Positions 23,136 to 31,298 of a stretch of DNA of 32,031 nt are shown piece by piece. The stretch comes from JANRKG01 sp033763635. GTDB lineage: Bacteria; Cyanobacteriota; Cyanobacteriia; GCF-001939115. The translations under genes and the position numbers were made by a program. Position 1 is the stretch's first letter. Each line of letters begins with the position of its first letter. A model generated the notes under the pieces. The model did not search any database. It saw nothing but the letters and a program-made list of their open reading frames with translations, and was not told the DNA's origin. The DNA is taken from contig JANRKG010000308.1 in the NCBI GenBank assembly GCA_033763635.1, positions 1 through 32,031 on the forward strand. The letters are read 5' to 3'.

Positions 23136-23657
23136 ATGTCCATTGGTTTACTGCTTCAGCCCGATCTGGTTTTGGATGGTCCTGTTCTGAAATTGACTCC
23201 CTCAATTCTGGAACGGCACAGCTTGAAGGGTTTAATTTTGGATGTGGATGAAACGCTGGTGCCTTTTAGTAGTGCTGAAGCATCGGCTGAATTGCTGCAA
23301 TGGGCAGTGGAAATTAAGCAAGTGGCAACGTTGCATCTTGTGAGCAATAACTTAAGTGAAGCTCGCATTCAAAGAATTGCCCATGCCCTTGCGGTTCCCT
23401 ATACCTTTGGAGCGCGGAAACCCTCCCGCCGGAAGGTCAGGCAGGCGTTTGTTGAAATGAATTTGCCGATGGCGCAGGTGGCAATGGTGGGCGATCGGCT
23501 CTTTACAGATGTTCTGGCGGGCAATCGCTTGGGGCTGTTTACGGTGCTCGTGGAACCGATGGTTGATCCGGATCACCTTGTTCGTCGCCATTTTGTCCGT
23601 ACCTTTGAGGTCTGGATTTCCCAAAAGCTGGGAGCTTCTCTCAAACACCCTGGCTAA
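23136..23657 (+). CDS. YqeG family HAD-IIIA phosphatase
   Basis: The 173-residue product has the HAD nucleophile motif LILDVDETLVPF (33-44, Asp36 and Asp38), LVSNNLSEARI as motif II, GARKPSRRKV with the motif III lysine, and VGDRLFTDVLAGNRLG as motif IV. This matches the YqeG family of phosphatidylglycerophosphate phosphatase-like proteins (related to mitochondrial GEP4 and plant PGPP1), which is plausible for phosphatidylglycerol synthesis, a lipid needed by thylakoids. It starts two bases after the mltG stop, so it is almost certainly co-transcribed. Assignment to the family is firm; the exact substrate is inferred. Confidence 0.88.
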   Translation: MSIGLLLQPDLVLDGPVLKLTPSILERHSLKGLILDVDETLVPFSSAEASAELLQWAVEIKQVATLHLVSNNLSEARIQRIAHALAVPYTFGARKPSRRKVRQAFVEMNLPMAQVAMVGDRLFTDVLAGNRLGLFTVLVEPMVDPDHLVRRHFVRTFEVWISQKLGASLKHPG

Positions 23658-23705
23658 AAACCGGAGCGTTTACCTTACAATTTTTGGGCTGCTACTCCCT
23701 GTTCC

Positions 23706-24809
23706 ATGTCTCAAACGATCGTTGTTAAAATCGGCACCTCCAGCCTGACCGATCCGGAAGCGGGGCACTTGGCCCTCTCGACGATCGCTGCCCTGGTGGA
23801 AACCCTCTGCTCTCTGCGTCGCCAGGGGCATCGGGTTGTTCTGGTCTCTTCGGGAGCGGTGGGGGTGGGGTGTGCCCGCTTGAAGCTCACCGAACGTCCC
23901 CGGTTGATTGCCTTGAAGCAAGCCGTCGCAGCAGTGGGGCAGGGGCGTTTGATTCGCGTGTATGATGACTTGTTTACGACGCTCCAACAGCCGATCGCTC
24001 AGGTGTTGCTCACTCGTGGAGATCTGGTGCAACGAAGTCAGTATGTGAATATCTACAATACATTTCGCGAGCTTCTGCAACTCCAGGTCATCCCGATCGT
24101 GAATGAGAATGATACGGTTGCGGTGGATGAGCTAAAGTTTGGCGATAATGATACCCTTTCGGCTTTGGTTGCCAGCCTGGTCGAAGCAGATTGGTTATTT
24201 CTTCTGACGGATGTGGACCGTCTCTACTCTGCTGATCCCCGCCGTTATGAAGACGCTCAACCCATTAGTCTGGTCCAGGATATTAACGAGTTGGCGACTG
24301 TTCAGACGGGAACGCAGGGTTCCCAATGGGGCACGGGGGGGATGGTGACAAAGATTTCAGCAGCCCGGATTGCGACGGATGCAGGGGTCCGGACGGTCAT
24401 CACAGAGGGCCGATCGCCCCACAATATCCAAAAAATCCTGGCAGGGGAGATGCTCGGCACCCACTTTGAACCCCAACCCCGCCCATTTAATGCCCGAAAA
24501 CGCTGGATTGCTCATGGCCTGATCCCTACAGGGAAGCTGTTTCTCGATGAGGGAGCGGTGGAAGCGATCTGTCAGCGGGGCAAGTCCCTCCTGGCAGCGG
24601 GAGTCGTTCAGGTGGAGGGGGACTTCCACAATCAGGATGCGGTGGCTCTGTGCGATCGGGCAGGGCGGGAAATTGCACGCGGAATTGTCAGTTATAGCAG
24701 TAGTGAGTTACGGCAAATCCAAGGGCAACAGTCGGAGGCCATCTCTGAGATTTTGGGATACATGGGGGCGGAAACAGTGGTTCATCGGGATAACTTGGTA
24801 TTGATGTAG
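23706..24809 (+). CDS. proB: glutamate 5-kinase
   Basis: ProB phosphorylates glutamate with ATP, the first step of proline synthesis. The 367-residue product has the amino-acid kinase start VVKIGTSSL (6-14), LVSSGAVGVG (48-57), PIVNENDTVAVDELKFGDND with the glutamate-binding residues, LLTDVDRLYSADPR and GGMVTKISAARIATDAGV. The C-terminal third is the PUA domain (from about 280, LFLDEGAVEAI through ARGIVSYSSSELRQIQG). It is 48 bases after yqeG on the same strand. Two repeat structures downstream probably end transcription. Identification is secure. Confidence 0.96.
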   Translation: MSQTIVVKIGTSSLTDPEAGHLALSTIAALVETLCSLRRQGHRVVLVSSGAVGVGCARLKLTERPRLIALKQAVAAVGQGRLIRVYDDLFTTLQQPIAQVLLTRGDLVQRSQYVNIYNTFRELLQLQVIPIVNENDTVAVDELKFGDNDTLSALVASLVEADWLFLLTDVDRLYSADPRRYEDAQPISLVQDINELATVQTGTQGSQWGTGGMVTKISAARIATDAGVRTVITEGRSPHNIQKILAGEMLGTHFEPQPRPFNARKRWIAHGLIPTGKLFLDEGAVEAICQRGKSLLAAGVVQVEGDFHNQDAVALCDRAGREIARGIVSYSSSELRQIQGQQSEAISEILGYMGAETVVHRDNLVLM

Positions 24810-24902
24810 GGACGTTATCCCAGAACACCCCTACACCAATACCATCCCGATCGACTGCAATTGACGGTCTTGGGAGATTGCCAGAAAAAATTTTCCAATG
24901 GG

Positions 24903-24946
24903 TTCGGCTCCGCTCAACCAGTATTCGTGCCCTGAGCGCAGCCGAA
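24903..24946. repeat. inverted repeat TTCGGCTCCGCTCA / TGAGCGCAGCCGAA
   Basis: Bases 24903-24916 and 24933-24946 pair with one mismatch over 14 bases. Elements of the form 'TTCGGCTCCGCTCA ... CTGAGCG-AGCCGAAGG' are scattered through many cyanobacterial genomes as short dispersed repeats. Here it lies between proB and the RodZ-like gene and could also help end transcription. Family membership is from memory. Confidence 0.7.
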
Positions 24947-24983
24947 GGGCAACCCACAGGTAAACTCTTTTCTGGAAATCTTC

Positions 24984-25021
24984 TTAAAAGAATGGGCATC
25001 CCCATTGGTCAATTCTTTTAA
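24984..25021. terminator. bidirectional stem-loop between proB and the RodZ-like gene
   Basis: TTAAAAGAAT (24984-24993) pairs perfectly with ATTCTTTTAA (25012-25021). An inner AATGGG/CCCATT pair offers an alternative fold. It begins nine bases beyond the RodZ-like stop codon on the minus strand and is A/T-rich at both stem ends, so it could terminate either convergent gene. Confidence 0.6.
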
Positions 25022-25030
25022 ACGATCGCC

Positions 25031-25906
25031 TTAGTGGGCAAAAAGCATCGTTTCCGGAGGGGCAATATTGATGCTCTTAACCTGGGCCGGACTTTTCTTG
25101 ACTTGATTTTCTGACTGCTGGCGTGAAGAGATGGAGATTCGAGAAGCCTCTGGTTCAGATCTCAATTCCGGTTGAGGAACAGATTGGTGGGAAATCCAAC
25201 TTAACCCGCCGAGGGCTCCTGCCATGAGGGTCAGGTAGCCCACATAGAGATGGGTCGTTCGTAAGTAAAATCCCTGATTGGTTTGGGGACGGCTCCAGCA
25301 GGGAACTAAGCCTTCCTGGGAAGCGGGTGATGGAATCGCCGCTGCCATCTCATTTCCTTTCAGCCCAAGGGCATTTCCTAAACGGCGGACAAACCCCCGA
25401 ACGTAGATGTCTTCGGGTAGACGATCGAACTGCCCCATCTCTAATGCTCGAATCTGATAGACTGGAACCCAAGTTTTTTGGTGCAGTTCATCAAGGGATA
25501 GAGACTGAGCTTGTCGTGTTGCTTGCAACGTAGCCCCGACTTCCCGGAGGTATACTTCCCGTTCACTAGACCCTCCATCAACCTTCGCTGACTTACGGGC
25601 ACGTTCCTTTGATTGAGTTGCCCTGGGGATTGTTGGGGGTTTTGCCGGAAGCGCTTCTTGAATCCGACTCCCTATTTCCGAATGATTCAAAGTGAGGTGA
25701 ATGGCTTCTCGAATGGTTGTTTGCAGGAGGTTGTGAATTTCTTGGGAGGTTTCTCCTATTCCTAGTCGGCCGATCGTCTGCTGGTATGTCGCACTGTTAT
25801 ATAGTACCTGCTCAACTTGTTGAACAATTGTTTCCCAACTTTGACTGGTCAGGGTTGGCTCTCCTAACGGGGCTGAACTGAGGCAATGTTTGGTCTGGGC
25901 GAACAT
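25031..25906 (-). CDS. RodZ-like helix-turn-helix membrane protein
   Basis: The 291-residue product has a HTH_25 domain at 119-185 (YLREVGATLQATRQAQSLSL, then ALEMGQFDRLPEDIYVRGFV), one membrane helix (about 220-237) and a 50-residue outer tail. This order is that of RodZ, which links MreB to the cell envelope. An N-terminal extension of about 110 residues precedes the HTH and has no motif I recognise; it includes helical, Gln-rich sequence. RodZ in other bacteria starts directly with the HTH. The ATG at 25906 is preceded by AGGAG, giving a clear start. Upstream are three stem-loops. Whether it works in cell shape or as a membrane-bound regulator is undecided. Confidence 0.75.
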   Translation of the reverse strand: MFAQTKHCLSSAPLGEPTLTSQSWETIVQQVEQVLYNSATYQQTIGRLGIGETSQEIHNLLQTTIREAIHLTLNHSEIGSRIQEALPAKPPTIPRATQSKERARKSAKVDGGSSEREVYLREVGATLQATRQAQSLSLDELHQKTWVPVYQIRALEMGQFDRLPEDIYVRGFVRRLGNALGLKGNEMAAAIPSPASQEGLVPCWSRPQTNQGFYLRTTHLYVGYLTLMAGALGGLSWISHQSVPQPELRSEPEASRISISSRQQSENQVKKSPAQVKSINIAPPETMLFAH

Positions 25907-25988
25907 AAGCTCTCCTGATTCATGATTAGGGTGGAGATAGCAGACAATATTCTTTAAGAGTCAAGATTTGATCTCCAAAGATGAGACA

Positions 25989-26038
25989 GCTCTTGAAAGA
26001 GCAAGAGGAGATGGTTGAAGGCTTAACCATCTCCTCTT
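25989..26038. other. two adjacent stem-loops in the leader of the RodZ-like gene
   Basis: GCTCTT (25989-25994) pairs with AAGAGC (25997-26002). It is immediately followed by AAGAGGAGATGGTT (26003-26016), which pairs perfectly over 14 bases with AACCATCTCCTCTT (26025-26038). A small GCTCC/GGAGC stem with a GGAA loop lies at 26060-26073. They fall between the stop of the 26144-26530 gene and the start of the RodZ-like gene. On the minus strand no T-run follows; on the plus strand TTATTT does. They may terminate the upstream gene or form a regulatory leader. Confidence 0.65.
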
Positions 26039-26143
26039 ATTTCCAGAATTTAGTTGCTAGCTCCGGAAGGAGCGGGAGAGATCTGCAAAGACTACTTGCA
26101 AATAACCCTTAAATACTGCCAATCCCCCTGCTGATCAGGAAAT

Positions 26144-26530
26144 TTACTGCCAATTGCGGCGTTGGCCTCCTGATTCACAATCTTGCGCCCAGCAACGCTC
26201 TAAAAGCCGAATTTGATAAGCACGCCAGAATCGTTGGGGGTTTAAGATGGGTTTGCGCGTTGGGTCAAATAACGGTTGATCTAGAAATTGCCAGATGGGG
26301 AACTGAAAGTAGGAAGAGTTTTGCTTGAACATTTTAGACACCGTGTGTGAGGAGAGATCGTGAGGCCGAGTGGAGGATGGATTAGTTGAGTGTTCTGTAT
26401 ATAACCATGCCAAAGCTCCCAGGATATTTTCTTGGTCGAAATCACGGAATCTTAGAGAACGTTTTACTAAGCTCCGTATTTTCCCAGAGGTGCGAGAGGC
26501 CAAAGCGTCAAGCTGATTTCTCTTACCCAC
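26144..26530 (-). CDS. hypothetical protein, unrecognised
   Basis: This 128-residue frame starts at GTG 26530; an in-frame TAG about 25 bases earlier rules out a much longer protein. It is basic in the first third (KIRSLVKRSLRFRDFDQ) and ends with an aromatic-rich helix NPQRFWRAYQIRLLERCWAQ. There is no signal peptide, membrane helix or motif I recognise. No strong ribosome binding site precedes the GTG, and a truncated gene is possible. It lies 237 bases upstream of the RodZ-like gene on the same strand. Amino-acid composition looks like a real protein, but support is modest. Confidence 0.45.
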   Translation of the reverse strand: MGKRNQLDALASRTSGKIRSLVKRSLRFRDFDQENILGALAWLYTEHSTNPSSTRPHDLSSHTVSKMFKQNSSYFQFPIWQFLDQPLFDPTRKPILNPQRFWRAYQIRLLERCWAQDCESGGQRRNWQ

Positions 26531-26767
26531 TTCATAGATCTGGACAAAACAGCCCTATTTTCATCTCTGAAAAGGAAGATTGGCCTCCCCCAGGGAGGAT
26601 TAGCGCAATTACAGATAAGTAAGGATTCTAAGTATTTAACGCCTTCAAACCTAATAAAAAGTGCAAAAGTTACTTGAACATTTGTAAACTCTATAAAAGC
26701 ACTTAATAAACTACCGCCCCAGTTCTTACCGTTCCAGTTCTTATTCAGGTCAGTTGTCATGTCTTTT

Positions 26768-26773
26768 AAGGAG
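26768..26773 (+). promoter_or_regulatory. ribosome binding site of cruF
   Basis: AAGGAG lies five bases before the ATG at 26779, an almost ideal Shine-Dalgarno sequence that fixes the cruF start. Confidence 0.8.
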
Positions 26774-26778
26774 TCTCT

Positions 26779-27774
26779 ATGAAGCAAATGTTCTCTGCCG
26801 AGCGCTTCTATCTGGTTGCTCATATTTTGGCAATGGCCTTTGGGCTGGCAGGTCTACTGGTAGTTCTTCCCCATCCTGAACTGATCTCAGGGCTATCTAA
26901 TTTTGGGCAAACCCTGTTTGAGTGGGGCATGTCTGGGGGAGGGGTATTTTACATTTTGTTGGGAGCGATCGCTGTCTCCCTCTATGCTCGCAGAACGCTG
27001 GGAAATGCAGCGTGGTTTGCGTTTCTGCTCCCCTCTGTTTTTCTGTCCCTGACTAGCGAGTTGCTGGGAACCAGCACGGGTTTTCCCTTTGGAGACTATA
27101 GCTATCTGAGCGGGCTGGGCTACAAGATTGCGGGATTGGTTCCTTTTACCATTCCCCTGTCCTGGTTCTACCTTGGGTTTGTTTCCTATGTCATGGCGAG
27201 AGCGGGATTGGAACCTTTTCGCAAGCAGGGCGAGTCGGGCAAGTTGCCAGGTTGGTTGGTTCAAGGATTATCGATCGCTCTGGGATCGTTGCTACTCATG
27301 TCCTGGGACTTTGTGTTAGACCCTGCTATGAGTCAAACCTCTTATCCCTTCTGGTACTGGCATCAACCGGGTGCATTTTTCGGCATGCCTTACCAAAACT
27401 TTTTGGGCTGGTTTGGGACGGGTGCAGTCTTTATGACCGTTGCGGCCCTCATTTGGGAACGGATGCCCCATCTGAAAGACCTGTTCCAACAGAAGGACTC
27501 TAAGAAGCCAGATCTGACCTTCCCCTTAATTGTGTATATTAGTGATTTTACTTTTGCCACGGTCTTAAGCTTGGCGGCAGGGCTATGGATTCCAGTCGTG
27601 CTGGGGGTTTTCGTGGGTGTATTACCCGCAGTGAGCCTTTGCTGGTTAGCCTGGAGCCAAGCTTCCCGAAACCCGAATGAAGTGGAAGCGCTGGACAGTA
27701 TCCCTGCCAGGGTGAGTGGGGTTGTTTCTCCCAAAACGGCTCCAACGTCAGTCAAGGTTTCTAGCAAGCTGTAG
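26779..27774 (+). CDS. cruF: carotenoid 1',2'-hydratase (gamma-carotene 1'-hydroxylase)
   Basis: CruF hydrates the 1',2' double bond of gamma-carotene-type carotenoids, giving the 1'-hydroxyl needed for myxol and myxoxanthophyll synthesis. The 331-residue product is a polytopic membrane protein with about seven or eight helices and the family segments SLTSELLGTSTGFPFGDYSY (95-114), DFVLDPAMSQ and FGMPYQNFLGWF, whose acidic residues and Asn are thought to form the active site. The order cruF-cruG is known from cyanobacteria such as Synechococcus sp. PCC 7002. It has an excellent ribosome binding site and is followed after eight bases by cruG. Confidence 0.88.
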   Translation: MKQMFSAERFYLVAHILAMAFGLAGLLVVLPHPELISGLSNFGQTLFEWGMSGGGVFYILLGAIAVSLYARRTLGNAAWFAFLLPSVFLSLTSELLGTSTGFPFGDYSYLSGLGYKIAGLVPFTIPLSWFYLGFVSYVMARAGLEPFRKQGESGKLPGWLVQGLSIALGSLLLMSWDFVLDPAMSQTSYPFWYWHQPGAFFGMPYQNFLGWFGTGAVFMTVAALIWERMPHLKDLFQQKDSKKPDLTFPLIVYISDFTFATVLSLAAGLWIPVVLGVFVGVLPAVSLCWLAWSQASRNPNEVEALDSIPARVSGVVSPKTAPTSVKVSSKL

Positions 27775-27782
27775 CCGATTCG

Positions 27783-29021
27783 ATGGTTGTTTTGAACGTA
27801 TTGTTACTGCGACTGCCAGAAGCAGGGGAGGTTCCAATCCTATTTTCAGCCCTATCCCTGATCCTGCTGGTGGTTCAAGTGCCCGCAGCCCTCTTGCTCC
27901 TCTCTCGATTAGCAAAGGGACCAACACGAAAACCTCCCGTTCAACCGGGGGTCAGTCTTCCAGAAATGTTGGGGACTGTTAGTATCATTGTCCCAACCTT
28001 GAATGAGGCAAAGCGGATTGGTCCCTGCCTGGAGGGTTTAACGCATCAGGGATATGAAGTGCGTGAGGTCCTGGTGGTAGATAGCCGTTCCCAGGATGGA
28101 ACGCCAGAGATGGTCAAACAAATGGCCCAATCTGATCCCCGGTTTCGGTTACTGGTTGATGATCCCCTACCTCCTGGTTGGGTTGGAAGACCCTGGGCTT
28201 TACATACGGGTTTTTTACAAAGTGCTGAAGCAAGTGAATGGGTTTTGGGGATTGATGCGGACACGCAACCCAGCCCTGGTCTCGTTGCAGGTTTGTTAGC
28301 GATCACCCAACAAGATGGGTATGATCTCGTATCTCTATCGCCTCGGTTTATTCTGAAAGATCCCGGTGAACTGTGGCTCCAACCCTCTTTACTGATGACC
28401 CTGCTCTATCGGTTTGGCCCTGCTGGAGACCCAACAAGTCAACCAGAGCGGGTGATGGCAAATGGGCAGTGTTTTCTCTGTCGTCGCTCTTTGCTGGCTC
28501 AGTTGGGAGGCTATACGAGCGCACGCAGTTCCTTCTGTGATGATGTAACGCTCGCTCGCTACGCCGCCAGTCAAGGGGCCAAGGTTGGCTTTTTGGATGG
28601 TTCTCAGGTTTTGAAAGTTCGCATGTACGAAGGGGCGATCGAAACTTGGCAAGAATGGGGGCGATCGCTTGACTTGAAGGATGCTGCCAGTTCAGGGCAA
28701 ATTTGGGGCGATTTATGGCTTTTACTCTCGGTTCAGGGCTTACCTCTGCCTGTTCTGCTAGTGGGATTGCTTATGTTCATGGGAGTCCCGACCAATCCTG
28801 TTCTCTGGGCAACTTACGGCCTGAACCTGTTTCTCGTTGCGATTCGAGTGGCCTTACTGGTGGCGATCGTTGGTTCCTATGATTTTACTCAGACCCGATC
28901 GACCTGGGCTTTCTGGCTTTCTCCCCTGAGTGATCCCCTGGCATTTCTACGAATTTTACTCTCATCGCTACAAACAGAAATTACCTGGCGAGGACGAAGT
29001 TATACTCAACCAGGTAACTAG
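27783..29021 (+). CDS. cruG: carotenoid 2'-O-glycosyltransferase (GT2 family)
   Basis: CruG attaches the sugar (often fucose or rhamnose) to the 2'-hydroxyl of the myxol precursor, completing myxoxanthophyll, a photoprotective carotenoid glycoside. The 412-residue product has an N-terminal membrane helix (about 20-41), a GT-A domain with SIIVPTLNEAKRI (67-79), VVDSRSQDGT (98-107) and the DxD motif GIDADTQ (156-162, Asp158/Asp160), then hydrophobic helices near the C terminus. It starts eight bases after cruF. Function is assigned mainly from the cruF pairing and known cyanobacterial gene order. Confidence 0.88.
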   Translation: MVVLNVLLLRLPEAGEVPILFSALSLILLVVQVPAALLLLSRLAKGPTRKPPVQPGVSLPEMLGTVSIIVPTLNEAKRIGPCLEGLTHQGYEVREVLVVDSRSQDGTPEMVKQMAQSDPRFRLLVDDPLPPGWVGRPWALHTGFLQSAEASEWVLGIDADTQPSPGLVAGLLAITQQDGYDLVSLSPRFILKDPGELWLQPSLLMTLLYRFGPAGDPTSQPERVMANGQCFLCRRSLLAQLGGYTSARSSFCDDVTLARYAASQGAKVGFLDGSQVLKVRMYEGAIETWQEWGRSLDLKDAASSGQIWGDLWLLLSVQGLPLPVLLVGLLMFMGVPTNPVLWATYGLNLFLVAIRVALLVAIVGSYDFTQTRSTWAFWLSPLSDPLAFLRILLSSLQTEITWRGRSYTQPGN

Positions 29022-29046
29022 AAATTGCTTTAGTTTGTGAGAAATT

Positions 29047-29682
29047 TTAGCTGTTCCCTTCAGGAAACAAGCCGGACTCCCAATCCTCTATTTCTTCTAG
29101 AATCTGGGAGTCTTGAGCAACAACGGGAACTTCTGATTCCCCGGCACCAGTGACCGCACGCACGACAAAGGGAAGACAGGCTCCCTTCAACCCCCGTTTA
29201 ATGCGATCGGGAGTTTCTGGAAAAAGAATAAAGAGCGGATGCAAATCATTCGCTTCTTCCCCTAAAATATGCCGCTGGTGGGGGGGCAACTCCCACTGAT
29301 ACCCCCGATCCAGCCAGACCTGGGTTTGTCGCCACCGATTCAAAAGGTCCGAGAGTTCTTCCTGGGGACGATGGATAAAGACAAAAATTTCAATTCCCGC
29401 TTTGACCTTCCAATCGGGATCACACATCAAAATCGCTAGATCGCAGGGAAGTTGCCGCAATTCCAAGGGAGGAATGCTGGAAACTCCTCCAGAAGTCGAG
29501 GAAGCAGATTGTTTTACCCGTGCGACAGGAAGCGGTAGGATGACTAAACTTTCGTCTGCCCGACGCAGACTTGGAAGCATTTCCAGGTAAGGGCGATGTT
29601 GTTTGAGAAGGGCAATGGTAGAAGACAGATTGCTGTAATCTGCCAGGGATTCTTCGTAGTGGGTTTGTCGAACAGGCATCAT
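29047..29682 (-). CDS. hypothetical protein in the pilT-pilC operon
   Basis: The 211-residue product has no signal peptide, membrane helix or motif I recognise. The central part DPDWKVKAGIEIFVFIHRPQ and LLNRWRQTQVWLDRGYQWEL looks like a folded alpha/beta protein; the C-terminal 25 residues are acidic. It starts 11 bases after the pilC stop (ATG 29682; a second ATG at 29679), so it is very probably translated from the same message. A role in pilus regulation is only a positional guess. It converges on cruG with 25 bases between stops. Confidence 0.65.
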   Translation of the reverse strand: MMPVRQTHYEESLADYSNLSSTIALLKQHRPYLEMLPSLRRADESLVILPLPVARVKQSASSTSGGVSSIPPLELRQLPCDLAILMCDPDWKVKAGIEIFVFIHRPQEELSDLLNRWRQTQVWLDRGYQWELPPHQRHILGEEANDLHPLFILFPETPDRIKRGLKGACLPFVVRAVTGAGESEVPVVAQDSQILEEIEDWESGLFPEGNS

Positions 29683-29693
29683 TTGCGAATCCG

Positions 29694-30923
29694 TTAGCCA
29701 ATACTCTCGAACACTTTGAACATCGGTAGGTACATCGACAAGAGAATGGAACCCACCATGCCCCCCAGGAACATAATCATGATCGGCTCCATGATACTGG
29801 TCAGAGCTTTTACGGCCTGTTCCACTTCGTCTTCATAGAAATCAGCCACCTTCATCAGCATCTTATCGACTTCCCCCGTTTCTTCACCAATACTGATCAT
29901 CTGGATCGCCATAATTGGGAAGACATCCGCCCGTTGTAATGCGGTACTGATCATCCCCCCCGTTTGAATTTCTTTCCGGGCATCATCTACCGCGTTTGCA
30001 ATCACCTGATTTCCTGAGGTGTCGCGCACAATTTCCAGGGAGGTGAGGATCGGTACACCAGAGCGAGTCAATGCTCCAAAAGTTCGGCAGAAGCGGGCTG
30101 TCGCTGTTTTTTGAATCAAATCGCCAAAAAGGGGCATTTTCAGGAAAACGCGGTCCATCGTTTCCCGTCCTACCCGTGTCTTGTAGTATTGCTTGTAGGC
30201 AACTGAGCAACCAAAGAGAACCGCAATTAGCCCGACCATATACTGGGGAGTCCGCAAAAAGGCACTGATGGCGAGCATCGCCTTCGTAAATGCGGGCAGA
30301 TCGGTGCCCAGTTCTTTAAAGATGGCGGCAAACGTTGGCAACAGAAAAACGGTCATCCCGATAAAGATAACGGTTGCCAGAACCCCTACGGTTACAGGGT
30401 AGGACATGGCTGATTTAATCTGGTTCTGCAAGCGAGCCACGTCTTCTAGAAGTTTTGCCAGACGGTTTAGAACTTCGTCTAGCACCCCCCCAACCTCGCC
30501 TGCCTGCACCATGCTGACATAGAGGTTGTCAAAACATTTGGGATGCTTCCGCATCGCGTCCGATAAGTTGGTTCCCTGTTGCACGTCATCGCTGATTTCC
30601 GTGAGTGCCTTTTTTAAACTGGGATTAGTGCATTGTTCCGAGAGAACACCCAACCCCCTCACCATTGCGACCCCTGCATTTACCAGAGCCGCAAATTGTC
30701 GAGAAAATACAGCTTTGTCCTTTACCGTGACGCTACTGAGGGCTGCTTCTAACTGCTTCATATCGAAGCCTGAGAAGCTTAATCCCTTTGCTTCTTTCAA
30801 ATCCTGGACAACAAATCCCTTATCTCGTAGGGCTGTTCGCGCTTCTGCCAGGGATGTCGCAGATAAGCGCTGAGTTCTTGTATTTCCTTGGGAATCCCGA
30901 ACACTGGCAGTATAGGTAGGCAT
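29694..30923 (-). CDS. pilC: type IV pilus inner-membrane platform protein
   Basis: PilC is the polytopic platform on which the PilB and PilT ATPases drive pilus extension and retraction. The 409-residue product has the N-terminal MPTYTASVRDSQGNTRTQ and KGFVVQDL, and two T2SF domains: the first with AVFSRQFAALVNAGVAMVRG, the second with TARFCRTFGALTRSGVPILT and ISIGEETGEVDKMLMKVADF. Three or so membrane helices are visible, the last in GGMVGSILLSMYLPMF. I chose ATG 30923 (MPTYTA), which matches the family start; a longer frame begins at 30947. It lies downstream of pilT with 375 bases between. Confidence 0.95.
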   Translation of the reverse strand: MPTYTASVRDSQGNTRTQRLSATSLAEARTALRDKGFVVQDLKEAKGLSFSGFDMKQLEAALSSVTVKDKAVFSRQFAALVNAGVAMVRGLGVLSEQCTNPSLKKALTEISDDVQQGTNLSDAMRKHPKCFDNLYVSMVQAGEVGGVLDEVLNRLAKLLEDVARLQNQIKSAMSYPVTVGVLATVIFIGMTVFLLPTFAAIFKELGTDLPAFTKAMLAISAFLRTPQYMVGLIAVLFGCSVAYKQYYKTRVGRETMDRVFLKMPLFGDLIQKTATARFCRTFGALTRSGVPILTSLEIVRDTSGNQVIANAVDDARKEIQTGGMISTALQRADVFPIMAIQMISIGEETGEVDKMLMKVADFYEDEVEQAVKALTSIMEPIMIMFLGGMVGSILLSMYLPMFKVFESIG

Positions 30924-30972
30924 AAATGATACCCTTAGAAGTCGCAAAATGACGGGTTAACTAAAGCAATGG

Positions 30973-31044
30973 GTTAGAAACGAATGGGGGATGCTAGAGA
31001 GGAGCACTGAAAAGGGCTACCCTATACTACCCATTCATTCTAAC
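30973..31044. other. long-range stem-loop in the pilT-pilC spacer
   Basis: GTTAGAAACGAATGGG (30973-30988) pairs with CCCATTCATTCTAAC (31030-31044) as two seven-base helices separated by a small bulge. Inside the loop, AGGG (31013-31016) pairs with CCCT (31020-31023). The structure begins about 50 bases upstream of the pilC start on the minus strand and would be part of the pilC leader or intercistronic RNA. Confidence 0.6.
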
Positions 31045-31067
31045 GATGATTTATTCTAACGATGATT
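31037..31067 (+). repeat. 16-base-period tandem repeat ATTCTAACGATGATT
   Basis: ATTCTAACGATGATT occurs exactly at 31037-31051 and 31053-31067, separated by one T. The first copy overlaps the right arm of the stem-loop. It could be a pair of protein-binding sites or simple slippage. Confidence 0.8.
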
Positions 31068-31298
31068 GGCGAAGGCGCGGGACCCTGCAACGAATTGTTG
31101 ACGGATGATAGGCAAGTAGAAGGGTTTGATGAATCAAGGGGTGGGTAAGCCTTCCCTCATCCACCCACTCATTCCCAACTTCTTATGTCATTTGAAGCGG
31201 ATGGTTGAATCCGGGACACGCGCATCAGATTTTGCAAGCCTTGAAGCTGGCCCCAGTTGACTCACTATCCTCAGATTTCTACTGACTACAGGCGAATA
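31068..31298. other. remainder of the pilT-pilC spacer
   Basis: This stretch has no gene. The only structure I see is a six-base GTGGGT (31141-31146) / ACCCAC (31163-31168) pair, about 130 bases after the pilT stop, too weak to be called a terminator with confidence. A promoter for pilC could lie here but none is distinct. Confidence 0.4.

Noticed and set aside
24810..25030. tRNA or small RNA after proB
   Set aside because: The two inverted repeats here do not form a cloverleaf and lack the T-loop consensus.
31141..31168. Terminator after pilT
   Set aside because: Only a six-base stem with a 16-base loop, no T-run, and about 130 bases from the stop codon.
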